Made by a program: the position numbers and the translations under genes. Shown one piece after another: positions 1 through 10,451 of a DNA stretch of 64,000 bases. The DNA is from Seminavis robusta (taxonomy: Eukaryota; Bacillariophyta; Bacillariophyceae; Naviculales; Naviculaceae): the NCBI GenBank assembly GCA_903772945.1, contig CAICTM010000088.1, positions 1 to 64,000 on the forward strand, written 5' to 3'. The first letter of the stretch is position 1; the number at the start of each line of letters is the position of its first letter. The notes below the pieces were generated by a model. It was not told the origin of the DNA and ran no database searches. It saw nothing but the letters and a program-made list of their open reading frames with translations.

Positions 1-49
1 GTTGCTGTTGAAAAACAAGAAGTGTCATCGAACTACGATATTCACCAAC

Positions 50-2775
50 AGGTCAGGCTTATCTTGAGAACCAGGCGCTCCACTATCTGTGTCGAAACAA
101 AGATCTAGAGAATGTGTCAGTGAAGCGGTTTTACGAGCTTTACGAGGAACGACCAATGAAGAGTGTCCACAGGCGGAAGCGTCAGCGAACTGATGAGGAG
201 AAATGGCCTTTATGGCTGACACTGGGCATTTCGTGCATCCATCAGCGATCAAAGGAAACGACGGGGTGTTAACTGGTGAAACTTCAGCGGGAGTAATTTT
301 GAGGAAAGAAGAAGCATTGGTTCGGGTTCCACAATGGGCCTTCTCAGATGCAGGCGGTTTTGGTGCGAATATCCTGACGTGTCCTACTGGCGAACTGAAC
401 CAGGCAATGGATACTTATGCGGAAGTGCTGTTGGCTTTGTACTTGCCGCATCGATGTTTGGCTGATTTAAAGAAGTCCGTACCCCAGACCAACTTTGCTT
501 TCGCTGAAAGACTTCGTGAAGTGTATGAATACGATGTTCTGAGAAAAGCGAATAACGAAGAACCCGTCGTCTTCTCAGAAAGGAACCTGTCATTCATCCA
601 GAACATTCAAGACACCGCTTTCAACAACCCGAGGTATAAGGTGAAAGAGGATGATCTTCAACGAGTCACTAAGCCCTATAGACCGGAAATTGGGAGGAGA
701 ACATGTACGAAAACGAATCTGATGAGAGCACGAACATGAGGAAGATGATCTGATTCAAAAGGTTTACGAAGATTGGATACGTGATCTTGAGAGCCAGGGC
801 ACAACAGATTCAAACCGGGACTTTCTGGCAAGCACATTTGATGGTCTTAGTTTTACGGCTATACGTCACAATGGAAGCGACAACGCAGGATACAACGTGC
901 AGTTACCCATTCCTGAGAATTCGTTAGATGAAGACGAATTTGTTACCTAAGTGCTGACTTTCACACGACTGGCACTACAAAGAGAAGCAGAGTGGAACCG
1001 CCTACACCTCGATATCACAAGACATTGAAGTTCTACTTAACAAACGGGAGTGCATCCAAAGGGCAAATGTATTTAAGTACAATCCGCAGGTTGAAGTGTC
1101 GCAGGCGAATGGAAGCGTGAGAAGTATAAGTGACTGGGCAACGGCTGCCAATCTGGACGACAAACAGAGAAGGGCTTTCGAGTGTATCATTGCAGCCTTC
1201 TTGTTGACATTTTATGAGGAAGCTGAAAAGGTGGACTTAGAGGATGGAGTCCCGGATATGGGGTTGAAGGCAAAAGTCCGACTTTCTCGTAAAAACTTTT
1301 GATTTTGAAGGGAAGTCGTGGCACCCAACTGATTCTTCTTCTACATGGGCCTGGAGGAAGTGGGAAGACTACCGTAATTGACTTAGTCATGCCTATGGCA
1401 AAGAATTCTGCAGTTTGATTGATCATCCATTTAACGACCGAACATTGTTGTCACTGCTATGTCGGGGTTGCTGCTACAATACTACATGGGGAAACAACGC
1501 ATTCAGCTGTGGGATTGAACAGAACTCGGGAAAGTGTGGCGAAGAACTTGGTAGAAGAATGGAGTGACGACACGGATGCTTATCATCGACGAAATTTCAT
1601 TCGCGGGGGAACTTGACTTAGTGAAGATATTCCACTACACCAAGACCTTGATGCAAGACGAATACCAACCATTTGGGGGACTTAACTTGGTGTTCGCGGG
1701 GACTACTCTCAACTTGAACCAGTGGGACGCCCCCAATTTACAATCTTCAGCAACCATTCCTGAATTTCATGACTCTCTGAATTCATTTATTGAGTTAGAT
1801 GGAATGCACCGCTTCAAAGACGATCCTGAATGGGGGCAACGCTGTTTAAGATTCGTGAAGGGCGACCAACAGAAGAAGATATTGAGACCATCAATGACGC
1901 CTGCATGGTTGGCCCAACCCATGTTCCACCAGAGAACATTCAAGTTGCTACTTATCTGAATCGAGATCGAGATGCCATTAACTCAGCTATCTTCGAAGAA
2001 TTTTGCGGGAAGAACAAACCTGCTGATGATTCCGTGCTGATGGATGCAGTACTCATTTTTCATGGACGATCTTCAAATGGCCAATCAAGCAGGGACACTG
2101 GTTCCTGTTAAGAGCAATTCGGTTTAAAGCACTTCTTTTCAACATGTGGAGAAGACTCGTTAAAACCCGGTTCGGACTCACGAAAACGTGTTGATCCTGC
2201 TTTGAAGTTATATAAGGGGTGTCCTGTAATGTTTACAGAGAACACGAATGTCCGAATGGAGAAGCCAATGGATCTCGGCTTTTTGTGAGAAAGGTGAATG
2301 TGAGGCATGGTTGCACCCCCATGGTTATTCAACTCGACAACGGCTGCAAGATTCGGGCTTTTTTCTCAGGTCAAGTCAAATCTATCCTTGTGGAACATGA
2401 AATGGAGACTATTATGCCACGTACTTTTTATGTAACGGAGCAAGACTACACTTTCAGTACCAGATGGTTTTATGACGGAGAAGTTGTACACACCAAGATG
2501 AAGGGTAAGCAGTTCCCGATTATCAGCAATTCTGCGACAACTGGACACAAATTACAGGGATATACTGCAGTGTGGTTATTGGTACATTCATGCGATACTG
2601 TCAAAACTGGGCTTACGTGGTGTTATCAAGGGTTGCGAACCATGGATGGTTTGTCTTATTGAAGAAGCGGGATGGGATCCAAAGAATCTTTGCCATGCCA
2701 CAACGAATGAGAGACAGCTTGCAAGATTTAAGGATACTATTGGCTTTCTGTCTAGGAGTAAGATCAATACGATGA
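50..2775 (+). pseudogene. Decayed PIF1-like helicase, probably Helitron-type (5' end outside window)
   Basis: Helicase motifs lie in order on the plus strand but in different frames. They are an upstream block (203-739) resembling the region before the helicase in Helitron proteins, a Walker A loop GPGGSGKT (1347-1370), a Walker B IIDE (about 1582-1593), SNSATTGHKLQG (about 2525-2560) and motif VI YVVLSRV (about 2612-2635). Together these are diagnostic of PIF1-type 5'-3' DNA helicases. The frame changes several times (for example between Walker A and Walker B, near 1830 and near 2200) and stops interrupt it, so no full product can be made as read. No Rep endonuclease is visible; it would lie upstream of the window. 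Known: Helitrons carry a Rep-helicase fusion, and algae also have stand-alone PIF1 copies. Inference: a transposon remnant. A giant-virus or host PIF1 origin cannot be excluded. Confidence 0.72.
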
Positions 2776-2831
2776 AATGTTCCAGCCAGAAGACGGGTTA
2801 TTGTTATAAGTATGAACGGAGGGATATAGGG

Positions 2832-3557
2832 TAAATTAATCTGTATATAAAAACTTTATTACTACAACTACCTTTCTGAGATTCGCATTTCACCTCGTAC
2901 GTCATTCAAAGTCAGTCATTGAAAAAAGATCAAGGTCCAATAAATCACAGCGACCCCGAAAAATTAGGAGCAACTTTTAAAATGTGAAGAACGCAAGGCG
3001 ACTTTCATGTGCATGTAATGCGTTGACTGATCCCTCAATACAATACTAGTCGAATACGTAGACTTCTACAGGGCCTTCTAAGTAATGCGCGCCGGGTATA
3101 ATTCAAACCTCTGCCCCCATCGGTACCATTACCCCTAAAGCAAATCGTCTCCAGGAGACGAAATTCCTGAGTTAACTTATTAGATGAAGCCGAATACACG
3201 CGTGTTTTTCTGGGCAACTTTGTGTTTCAGGTAGATGCGGTAAAACATATTTTAATGTGCGTGTAATTCTTCCCATCAAATTGTAACTTTAATCCTAAAT
3301 CTCATGTAACTACCAAATAATCAATTAGAAATAAAATTTTATTTACCCCCACTACCTGCAATAGAAAAGCAGACTCCCGAGCATGGCAGAAGGAGCTCAC
3401 AAAATCGTATGTAGTATTCAACGATTTTGAAGCTGCATAGCTCTCAGTCGCTGGCGAAGGTGAGGATGCCGATGAACAGAATTCGAGTAACTGGGGCGAA
3501 ACCAAACCAATTGAACTTCTTGATTACCTCTCTCTGTGACATAAAAACAACCAAAAC
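2832..3557. other. Spacer between helicase remnant and patatin gene
   Basis: No open frame with family features is visible on either strand, and no clear repeat. The last stretch (about 3430-3557) should contain the promoter and 5' leader of the patatin-like gene, whose ATG follows an A-rich context (ccaaaacATG). Confidence 0.5.
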
Positions 3558-4397
3558 ATGGTCGCATTCAATACTAGAAGTTTTAAAATCAAAGCAGCAC
3601 TTGTCTCTGTGTGCATTGCCCTTGGCACTCTCTCATGGATGATACGAGGAGCAACAAAACAAGAGCACGCTGTGAAGGATCCCAATACCTGTTTGTATGT
3701 ACCCGGAGGAGGGTTTTCTGGCTTCTTTTACAACATTGGTCATCTGCAGGCTACATCGACAGCGAAACCAACATCAGCCAACAAACTGATTGCTGGTTCC
3801 GAGAATGACAATGGTGACACCGACTACTACTGCTATTCTGCAGGATGTCTTGCCACAACGGCTGCTTTGGGCAACATCACTGTTTATGATGTGTATGGTG
3901 CATGCATGGATATTCAAGACTTGATGTGGACTGGGGACATCTCACAGTTTGAGGTAGTGGAGGAGTTTGTAGACTATCTGATATCTACAGGTCGTGAACG
4001 CACTTTGAATGATGCAGCTTTGGCCAAGATGCACATCATCACAACTGTGGTGTTGCCTGCAGAAGGCTGGCTGTCACTACCCAAGCTAGAAACTGTTGTA
4101 AGGACGCCCCAGTCACTCGAAGAGCTCAAGGAGATGCTGCTACAGACTGCATGGATTCCAGGAGTCACTGGAAACGGTTTGGTATCAGATGATCATCTGG
4201 ATGGTGGTCTCACCATATTCAGCCATCCTGATTGTCCAAGTGCGGTGGAACCCCCACAATTAACTTGGACCTGGGAAAGCCTGGCATTCTATGCCAACGC
4301 TCTCTTTGGTGTGAACATGAGCAAAGAGCAAGCTGAACGTTTCTGGTCCGCAGGAGTCAAACGAGGCCTCCAGGTGGCTGGCCACAAGGTTAGATAG
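3558..4397 (+). CDS. Patatin-like phospholipase-family protein, membrane-anchored
   Basis: A single-exon 279-residue protein. Three parts of the patatin fold can be seen: a glycine-rich oxyanion loop GGGFSGFF (residues about 50-57), a nucleophile elbow CYSAGC with Ser94, and LDGG near residue 216, which supplies the Asp of the Ser-Asp dyad. Patatins hydrolyse acyl esters of phospholipids or galactolipids. The first elbow position is Cys instead of the usual Gly (GxSxG), which is tolerated in some patatins but worth noting. Residues about 11-29 form a hydrophobic segment, either a signal anchor or a signal peptide. The protein is near the lower size limit for a complete patatin domain. The start was chosen as the first ATG of the frame, ahead of the hydrophobic segment. 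Substrate and compartment are not shown by the sequence. Confidence 0.75.
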   Translation: MVAFNTRSFKIKAALVSVCIALGTLSWMIRGATKQEHAVKDPNTCLYVPGGGFSGFFYNIGHLQATSTAKPTSANKLIAGSENDNGDTDYYCYSAGCLATTAALGNITVYDVYGACMDIQDLMWTGDISQFEVVEEFVDYLISTGRERTLNDAALAKMHIITTVVLPAEGWLSLPKLETVVRTPQSLEELKEMLLQTAWIPGVTGNGLVSDDHLDGGLTIFSHPDCPSAVEPPQLTWTWESLAFYANALFGVNMSKEQAERFWSAGVKRGLQVAGHKVR

Positions 4398-5510
4398 CAA
4401 AAATATTCTTGGTGGTACGGAAAATAGATAAAAACTAGAAAATAGATAGCCAAGAGAAAGTAAACTTCCTCTGCTAGCTAGCTAATAGCTAGATTCTTAC
4501 GAGGAAGGAATTGTGGGTGACTCTCTGGTCTCAGATCTCGGGTACGGGTACGACTGTGCGGTCCGTAGACCAGCCAAGTGGGTGCTCTTGTTCGAAGTCC
4601 AATACCTGGAGTAGAGGGTAAAACATGCACCTGGAAACAGCAAATGCAGGTCCAATACAATTGATGTTAGTTGACGATTGTCAGAAACATGAGCGGCAGC
4701 GGTAACATGAGTGCATGGACGTGCGGGAGTTTCGTGCAGGTTTTTCGTTATGTGCAGGTTTTCGGGTACGCTCGGTTACGTTCCGATACGTTCCGTTACA
4801 GGTTTGGTCTTTTGCACAGTATTTATTAGTAAAAACCATACCTGATTATGTTACGTTACGTTCCGATAGTTTACGTTACTGTCCCTGCGGTTTTGAGCTT
4901 TCCGACAACCTTGAACATGCAATGCAAGCTCAGCGCTCAGCGTGGTACCCATCCACAGAAACGGCAGGAAACCGCGTAGCTCATCACCCTCTACTCCTGG
5001 ACCGGTGTGACCATACCAGGTACCGGTAGACCTATTTGGAATTCTCGCATGTGGAAGGCTGTTCCAGCAACCTCCAAGCTCCAAGCTCCAAGGAGAAGAT
5101 TGGTTTGTACATGTAAAAAGCGCTCTTCAAATGCCTGCAGAAGGTGACCGTATGCCAGACGCCTATGACCGTGAGCCGTGAGTTTTAATTAAGGGAGCCT
5201 CCAACTCACAGTTGCCTGGCAGAGGGGAAGATTGGATGGTTGATGTCGGAGGCATACAGTACGATAGTGGTTGTACCGGTACCGTTGCACCACTCGCTTC
5301 ATCATTCCTTTCGAACGGTAAGGGTAAATACTACTACCGTAGCTACCCGTACCGGTAGTACGTAGAAAACAGCCAGAAATGCCACGAACAACAACACCAC
5401 AACAGGCCGAGCAGGTGGTTCTTCCAAAATCTATCAAGTCGCCTTGGTCTCAAAGCCTCCATCGATCGGTCAGTCTGCCATTTTCTGGTTTTTGACAAGC
5501 TAACTATAAG
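4398..5510. other. Intergenic spacer with GTTACG-rich and TACCGGTA motifs
   Basis: No gene is supported. From about 4765 to 4885 the short string GTTACGTTCCGATA and fragments of it recur several times, a small degenerate satellite. TACCGGTA palindromes occur near 5024, 5274 and 5349. The last 150 bases presumably hold the promoter of the receptor gene at 5511. Confidence 0.5.
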
Positions 5511-6933
5511 ATGGCGGGCCTCACCGACAACCAAAAGCTGGGTTTGGCCGTTGCGCAAAAGATAGCCAGCACCTTGTCGCTGTGTGGTTCGAGCTACATC
5601 CTTCAAGCGATTTGGAGAGACCCGAGGAAGCGGTCCAAGGTCTTCTACCGGCTGCTGGGATCCATGTCTCTGACGGATGTCTTGTGCTCGACTTGGATGT
5701 TCCTGGGGACTTGGGCGGTGCCCCGAGGCACACCGGGGTATCATAATCCAGTGGGAAACCATGCTACCTGCCAAGCGCAGGCGTTCTTCATCTGGTTCAG
5801 TGTGACGACGCTGAACTTTAATGCCTGCATTGCGTTATACTACCTCCTCTCCATCCGCTTTGCATGGAAGGAAAAGAGAATCCGAGAATCCATCGAACCC
5901 TTCTTTTATCTCTATGCCATTGGCGTTGGATTGGGAGTTTCTCTGCCTGGCTTGTTCCTGGGGTATTATGGGCCCGCCAACTACTGGTGCTCCTCTCAAC
6001 CCACGGATGTTGCCAAGAACGCCTATCTCATTTGGTACATCCCCGCATGGGTCGTCCTGTTCTTTGTGACCGGTGTCATGATTTCCATTTACGCTCATGT
6101 CTTGGCGACGGAAAAAAAGGCGGAGAAGTATTCCTTTAAAAAGTCAATCCTCCGAATCCAGATCGAAAGCGCCGCGATTCAGGGTACATGTAGTGCTTCG
6201 TCGGCAACCATAAGAACCGCATTGCGCCACCAAGAAAGCATCCGGCGAACACAGGACCGAACAAAGCAGTCTAGACAGGTGAGTAGCAATGGCGATTAGT
6301 TGTGTTGTGTTCCGCTGGCTCTCTTACCATCTGGATCTTCGGAACTCACGTGTTCCTTCATGTAACTATCTGCAGGTGGCTGTCCAAGCCTTCTTCTACT
6401 GCATTGCCTTTTACCTGACACTGGTATTCCCAACCACTGTGAGAACCATGCAAGCAACCAAAGGGGAAACCCCATATGCCATTCTGCTTCTCCACTCCTT
6501 CTTCCTACCGGCACAAGGGTGAGTAAAGATAGATTGTTTTGATGGTGCCCGAACGTAATGATCTTGTTCAAGTTCAAAAGCACTAACGGATCCCATGTGG
6601 TTTGTTTGGTGCAGGTTTATGAACTGTTTGGTGTACATGCGACAAAGGTGGTCGTGTAACAGATTACAAAAAAGCTGTTGCCGTTCCCTTTGTTGGCCGC
6701 ACGGCAGCAGTGACACGGAAGATGATGACGCCCACAATCAATCCGGTGCTCATTCTTCCAAGCGAGACGAATTTGCTTCCCACAATGAGATATTGGATTT
6801 TTTTGATGACGACGAGGACGACGATACCGGCAACAATGATGGTCATGGTGGTCAACCGCAGTGCCGGCTTGAATCAGAAGCGGACACAAAAACAACAAAA
6901 GAAACCTCCAGTCTGCAGACCATGGATCCATAG
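5511..6933 (+). CDS. Seven-helix G-protein-coupled receptor (cAMP-receptor/family 2-like), 3 exons
   Basis: Exons 5511-6278, 6376-6518 and 6615-6933 join in frame through GT-AG introns of 97 and 96 bp, giving about 409 residues. Splicing recreates the end of helix 7 as AQGFMNCLVYMRQRW. This matches the QGFxNxLVY pattern of Dictyostelium cAMP-receptor-like and related family-2 receptors. Earlier helices include the conserved stretch LLGSMSLTDVLCS (helix 2) and a helix 3 with Cys-Gln (ATCQAQAFF), whose Cys probably pairs with the Cys in YWCSSQP of the extracellular loop. The cytoplasmic tail (about 100 residues) is rich in Asp, Glu and Ser. Role by family: plasma-membrane ligand sensing through G proteins; the ligand is unknown. 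The ATG at 5511 places about 15 residues before helix 1, as expected. Both introns lie in the second half of the gene. Confidence 0.85.
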
Positions 6934-7726
6934 AGGATGATGTGTCCAGTGTGAACCAATTCACCAAATCATTGCATTGAGATTGACCAACTATCTTGCA
7001 TGGATGGATGCATGAATGCATACCAGTTATTGCAGATGGACTAGGTACATCAATATTTGGGATACCGCACCTGGTGAAAGATTGAATGAGTCCTCAGTCA
7101 GAACACTTCGGAGTCCAGTTGAGTCAAGCATTGGAAGTAGTAGAAGGACAATCAGCGGCGCCAGAAAGTGGGTCCTACCGTATTACAGCAACGCTACAAT
7201 ATGCTTACCGTGAGAAAGAGCCCCCAGGCACAGACGCAACAAGCACAACTTCCTCTCACCGGAGTTACGAGCCCACCCATGCTCGTGCTGGGCAGAGCTG
7301 TCACTGAAGGACTGCAAATTGACTACCAGTACCAGGCTGGCGAAGCAATTAATCGCTGTGTTCTGCCAGTATGCAACCACAAGGAGACTCGATTCAATCC
7401 GTCTCTGAGGATTTTGAGGCACAAAGATTCACAGCCGGCTCAGAATACTTGTGTGGCGCAATCCGTCCCGGTGTGGCCAAGCTGAAGGAGGTGGCATTTC
7501 GTCGTGGTCGCAGCTACGGTAGTTACTGTATCATGCAATCGATGCAAAGCTACGTGTAGATTGTCCGACTGTGCTACAAAGGCTACCAGTAGGCCCTCGC
7601 CCACGAGGGCGGGATTAGTTTTAAGACGAAGCAAAATATTTGCCTCAAGTCTGCCATTAGACTCCAGAAATTGCGACCGCGCTGACGCTTTTGAGATTGC
7701 GGATGGGACTAGCTAGCTGCAGCCAC
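6934..7726. other. Spacer between two convergent genes
   Basis: This holds the 3' ends of the receptor gene (plus) and the plastid-protein gene (minus). Short frames here show no family features. A short direct repeat GATTGCGGATGGGAC occurs at about 7695 and 7735; the second copy overlaps the final codons of the minus-strand gene. Confidence 0.45.
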
Positions 7727-10224
7727 TCAATCTTGATTGCGGATGGGACGAGGAATTGTGATTGTATACTGAGAAGGGTCCCTGGGTGTATCCAATTTCA
7801 CCAAGGAGAAGTCTCCAATATCAATTTTGTTCTTCCGAGTGATGGCGTCTTCCACCCATACCTGAGAGTATAGAAAATAAGAGTGAGCGATGGATCTATT
7901 TGTATGGTACTCGTCCCACTACAGAATAATGGTCCTACCTTGCCCGAGCACGAAATTTTCTCCCGTGTCAATTCTTGCAGCTCTTCGTCTGCTTCATCGT
8001 TGGCTCGTTTTTGCTTTTCCTCCAACGCAGGTATGCCAAAGGCACCACTGGCCATTGGTGGTAGATTGTTTCTCGGGGACACCAAGGCTCGCTTTTGGGC
8101 TGTGCCTTCCATGACAAGAATGCGTTCTTTCTTTGGTGGTATGACCAACCGAATGCGAAGTTGTACGGTTTCTCCGTCCTCATTGGGTATGATTTTCCAT
8201 GTGCCCCCGGCCGCCTTATGCTTCGTTTCGGGGTCCAAGATGGGCCCACCCGCTGTGGTTCCATCCACACGCAATACCAGATTTTCGGAGGTGCTGCCAT
8301 CACCAGCATCTTGCGGTTCAAATCCAGTCGGTGAGGACATGACTTCCCAAAAGCCCACAAACTGGGCGCGGCTTGGAAATGGCTCGATTTCCACTTCTAC
8401 GGGAGCTTTGGGCTTTTCCGATTCCGGCACCAAAGTACCATCTTTGAACTTTTGAAAGATGGGATTATCTTCGATGGCCACCTTGTCCTTTGCGACGTTC
8501 AATCTCTCTTTGGCAATATCGCGTGACTCCACGGCTTTGCGCATCCGTTCAAGAGTCCAATCGTCCAGTTCGTTTTGATCCTCACGGTCGTTGTTGTTGG
8601 CAATATTAATTTTAATAGATTTGATATTCTCTTCGCCGTTTTCGATGACATCTTCTTTGTCGTCCTCCTTGTCTTCCTCTTCGTCATCATCGTCATCATC
8701 GTACATAGTAATTCCTTTTGCCGCATTGGCTTTTTTGATGCGTTCTTGCGTCCACTCATCGAGTAGAGTTGTATCAATCTTGGGTCGATCGGGGTCTTTG
8801 CTTTGATCTACCAACTCTTGGAGATCCTGTTCGACCTCTAGTTGACTGGCTTCCAGAATGTCTTGTTGATAGAGTGTTTCCAACCGGGATCGAGTCTTTT
8901 GCAGCATAGGATCCATCTCGTCCACCTCCTCCTGGTTGTTGAAGTCGTTGCTACTCTCATTGCTCATTTCCTTCTTGGCGTCATATTCTGCCTGTTGCAT
9001 GCGTTGGTCCTGATAGTCCTTGAATTTGGCTTCCTGTTGTGTCATGGCCTTGTTCCCCTCTGGCAATGTGACGACGTTGGCGGGCATGTAAAAGGCATCT
9101 TCTGCCAATCCGTCTGGCGACCGTCGAGGATAAATTGCAATTTCCGGCAACCGTGCCATTCCAAAGACATCGTCCCACCAGGTAGCCCAGAAAATGGGCG
9201 ATATCCCATTGCCTCCTTCTTCGGACGTCCTCGCCAGTTCGTCCCCGTGTGGTAAGGGATCGAGGTAATCCTGAAAGTTGGTGGGGAGACGCATAAAGGG
9301 AACTCGAGGCCGAAAGACGGGTGGATTGCTAATCTCCAAGTGTTCATCGGGTGGAAGCGAGGTGGTCCATCCCAGTTGGTCGGCGATGGTGGATTGCAAT
9401 TCGGCCACGAGGTTTTGAATTCGTACCGTTCCAGGATCATCGGAAAGCGCCACTGTGTGCAAGGCATTGTTCTTGGAGCCATCGACTTCCAAGGACTGAA
9501 AGGTGAGTGTCAAGGGACGTACTCCATCGGCATTGACTCCGTCTATGGGATGGTCGTCGTCGTCGTCCGCGGACTCTTGTTTTCTGGCTATTACTGTTGC
9601 TATGGAGTCGTCATCATAGACACATTTTTGTACGGCATCTTGTACAATTTTTTCCAAGGATTCCGCGGCCTGTTTGGCAGCCAATGGTGACACGGCAGTT
9701 CCCCCTGGTTGATGCACGTAGAGAAGAGGAAGTCGCGTGGTGGCTGGCACCAGACAAGAATGTACGAGAACGGGACAATGGTACAAGATTGCTCGTTGGA
9801 CCGACTCTAGTTCAATTGACAGCTCATGGCAGGATCCCATGGGAACGGCAATCAAGTGGGTAAAGTAGTTGGGATTCTCGGCAGCCGTAGTCGTGTCGTT
9901 CTCCTCTGGCTTGATTTCATTTTCTTTCTTCAAAAAGTCCGAAACGAATCCGTGCATTTGGCTCTTCTCAGGTCCCATCGTGGATTCACCCATTCCATCA
10001 TCTGTATTCCAGTCATTATTTTCCTCGTCTTGTTCCGGCTGGTTCAATGATGATGCCGACAAGACGGAAGCCGATAACGGTTGATGGCATCTTTTTGCAA
10101 GGGGGGCAAATCCCATTGTCGTTCTCACCAAGAGACACCATAGGCAGAAAGTTGAAATTACTAGTGAATATCTGGGAGTTGTCCCCGTCCTCCTTCGAAT
10201 CAGCGGTCTCATCATGGTCAACAT
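7727..10224 (-). CDS. Plastid-targeted protein with possible degenerate 2H-phosphoesterase fold and beta-rich C-terminal domain
   Basis: Two exons, 10224-7939 and 7861-7727, join in phase 0 across a 77-bp GT-AG intron (7862-7938), giving about 806 residues. Without splicing the frame ends early in unrelated sequence; splicing restores a plausible end (VWVEDAITRKNKIDIGDFSL). The N-terminus has a signal peptide (about residues 18-36) followed by TTMG|FAPL, the F-at-+1 presequence that diatoms use for plastid import. Residues about 120-330 resemble the AKAP7/2'-5' ligase-like 2H fold (FTHLIAVP start, PRVPFMRLP where PHxT is usual), but the catalytic His pattern is not seen. The middle is acidic and charged, likely disordered. 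A C-terminal domain (FVGFWEVM to LVKL) is beta-rich and of unknown role. The ATG at 10224 was chosen because an upstream ATG would sit 12 bp from the neighbouring start. Confidence 0.75.
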
Positions 10225-10451
10225 CTTCAAAGAATGATGGTCGAGAAACATAAATGAGGTCAGAACGCAAAATTGATGGTCGGAAGATATCAACCCTATC
10301 CCTAAACTATTCACCTTATCCCTAAGCCAATATCTTTTTTGCGACCAAGTTTCGCCTTGCTTCGCCTTCCCTGCCTCGCCTCGTCGGCGGTTCTCTCTTC
10401 TGTCGCACAAATTAGGTCTCGACGAAGACTCACTCATCAAGCGAAGCGACC
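10225..10451. promoter_or_regulatory. Shared divergent promoter region
   Basis: A 227-bp gap separates the starts of the minus-strand plastid-protein gene and the plus-strand ankyrin gene, so both promoters must lie here or overlap the genes. It contains two CCCTAA strings (about 10298 and 10320) that resemble plant telo-box elements. No TATA box is evident. Function is inferred only from position. Confidence 0.45.

Noticed and set aside
4500-4620. tRNA-like stretch with a TTCGAAGTCC string
   Set aside because: No acceptor-stem pairing or anticodon arm could be laid out around it.
5343-5774. Minus-strand frame of 143 codons at the receptor start
   Set aside because: It is antisense to the first exon of the receptor; no motif.
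7883-8455. Plus-strand frame of 190 codons opposite the plastid-protein gene
   Set aside because: It overlaps the intron and exon of the minus-strand gene and has no recognisable domain.
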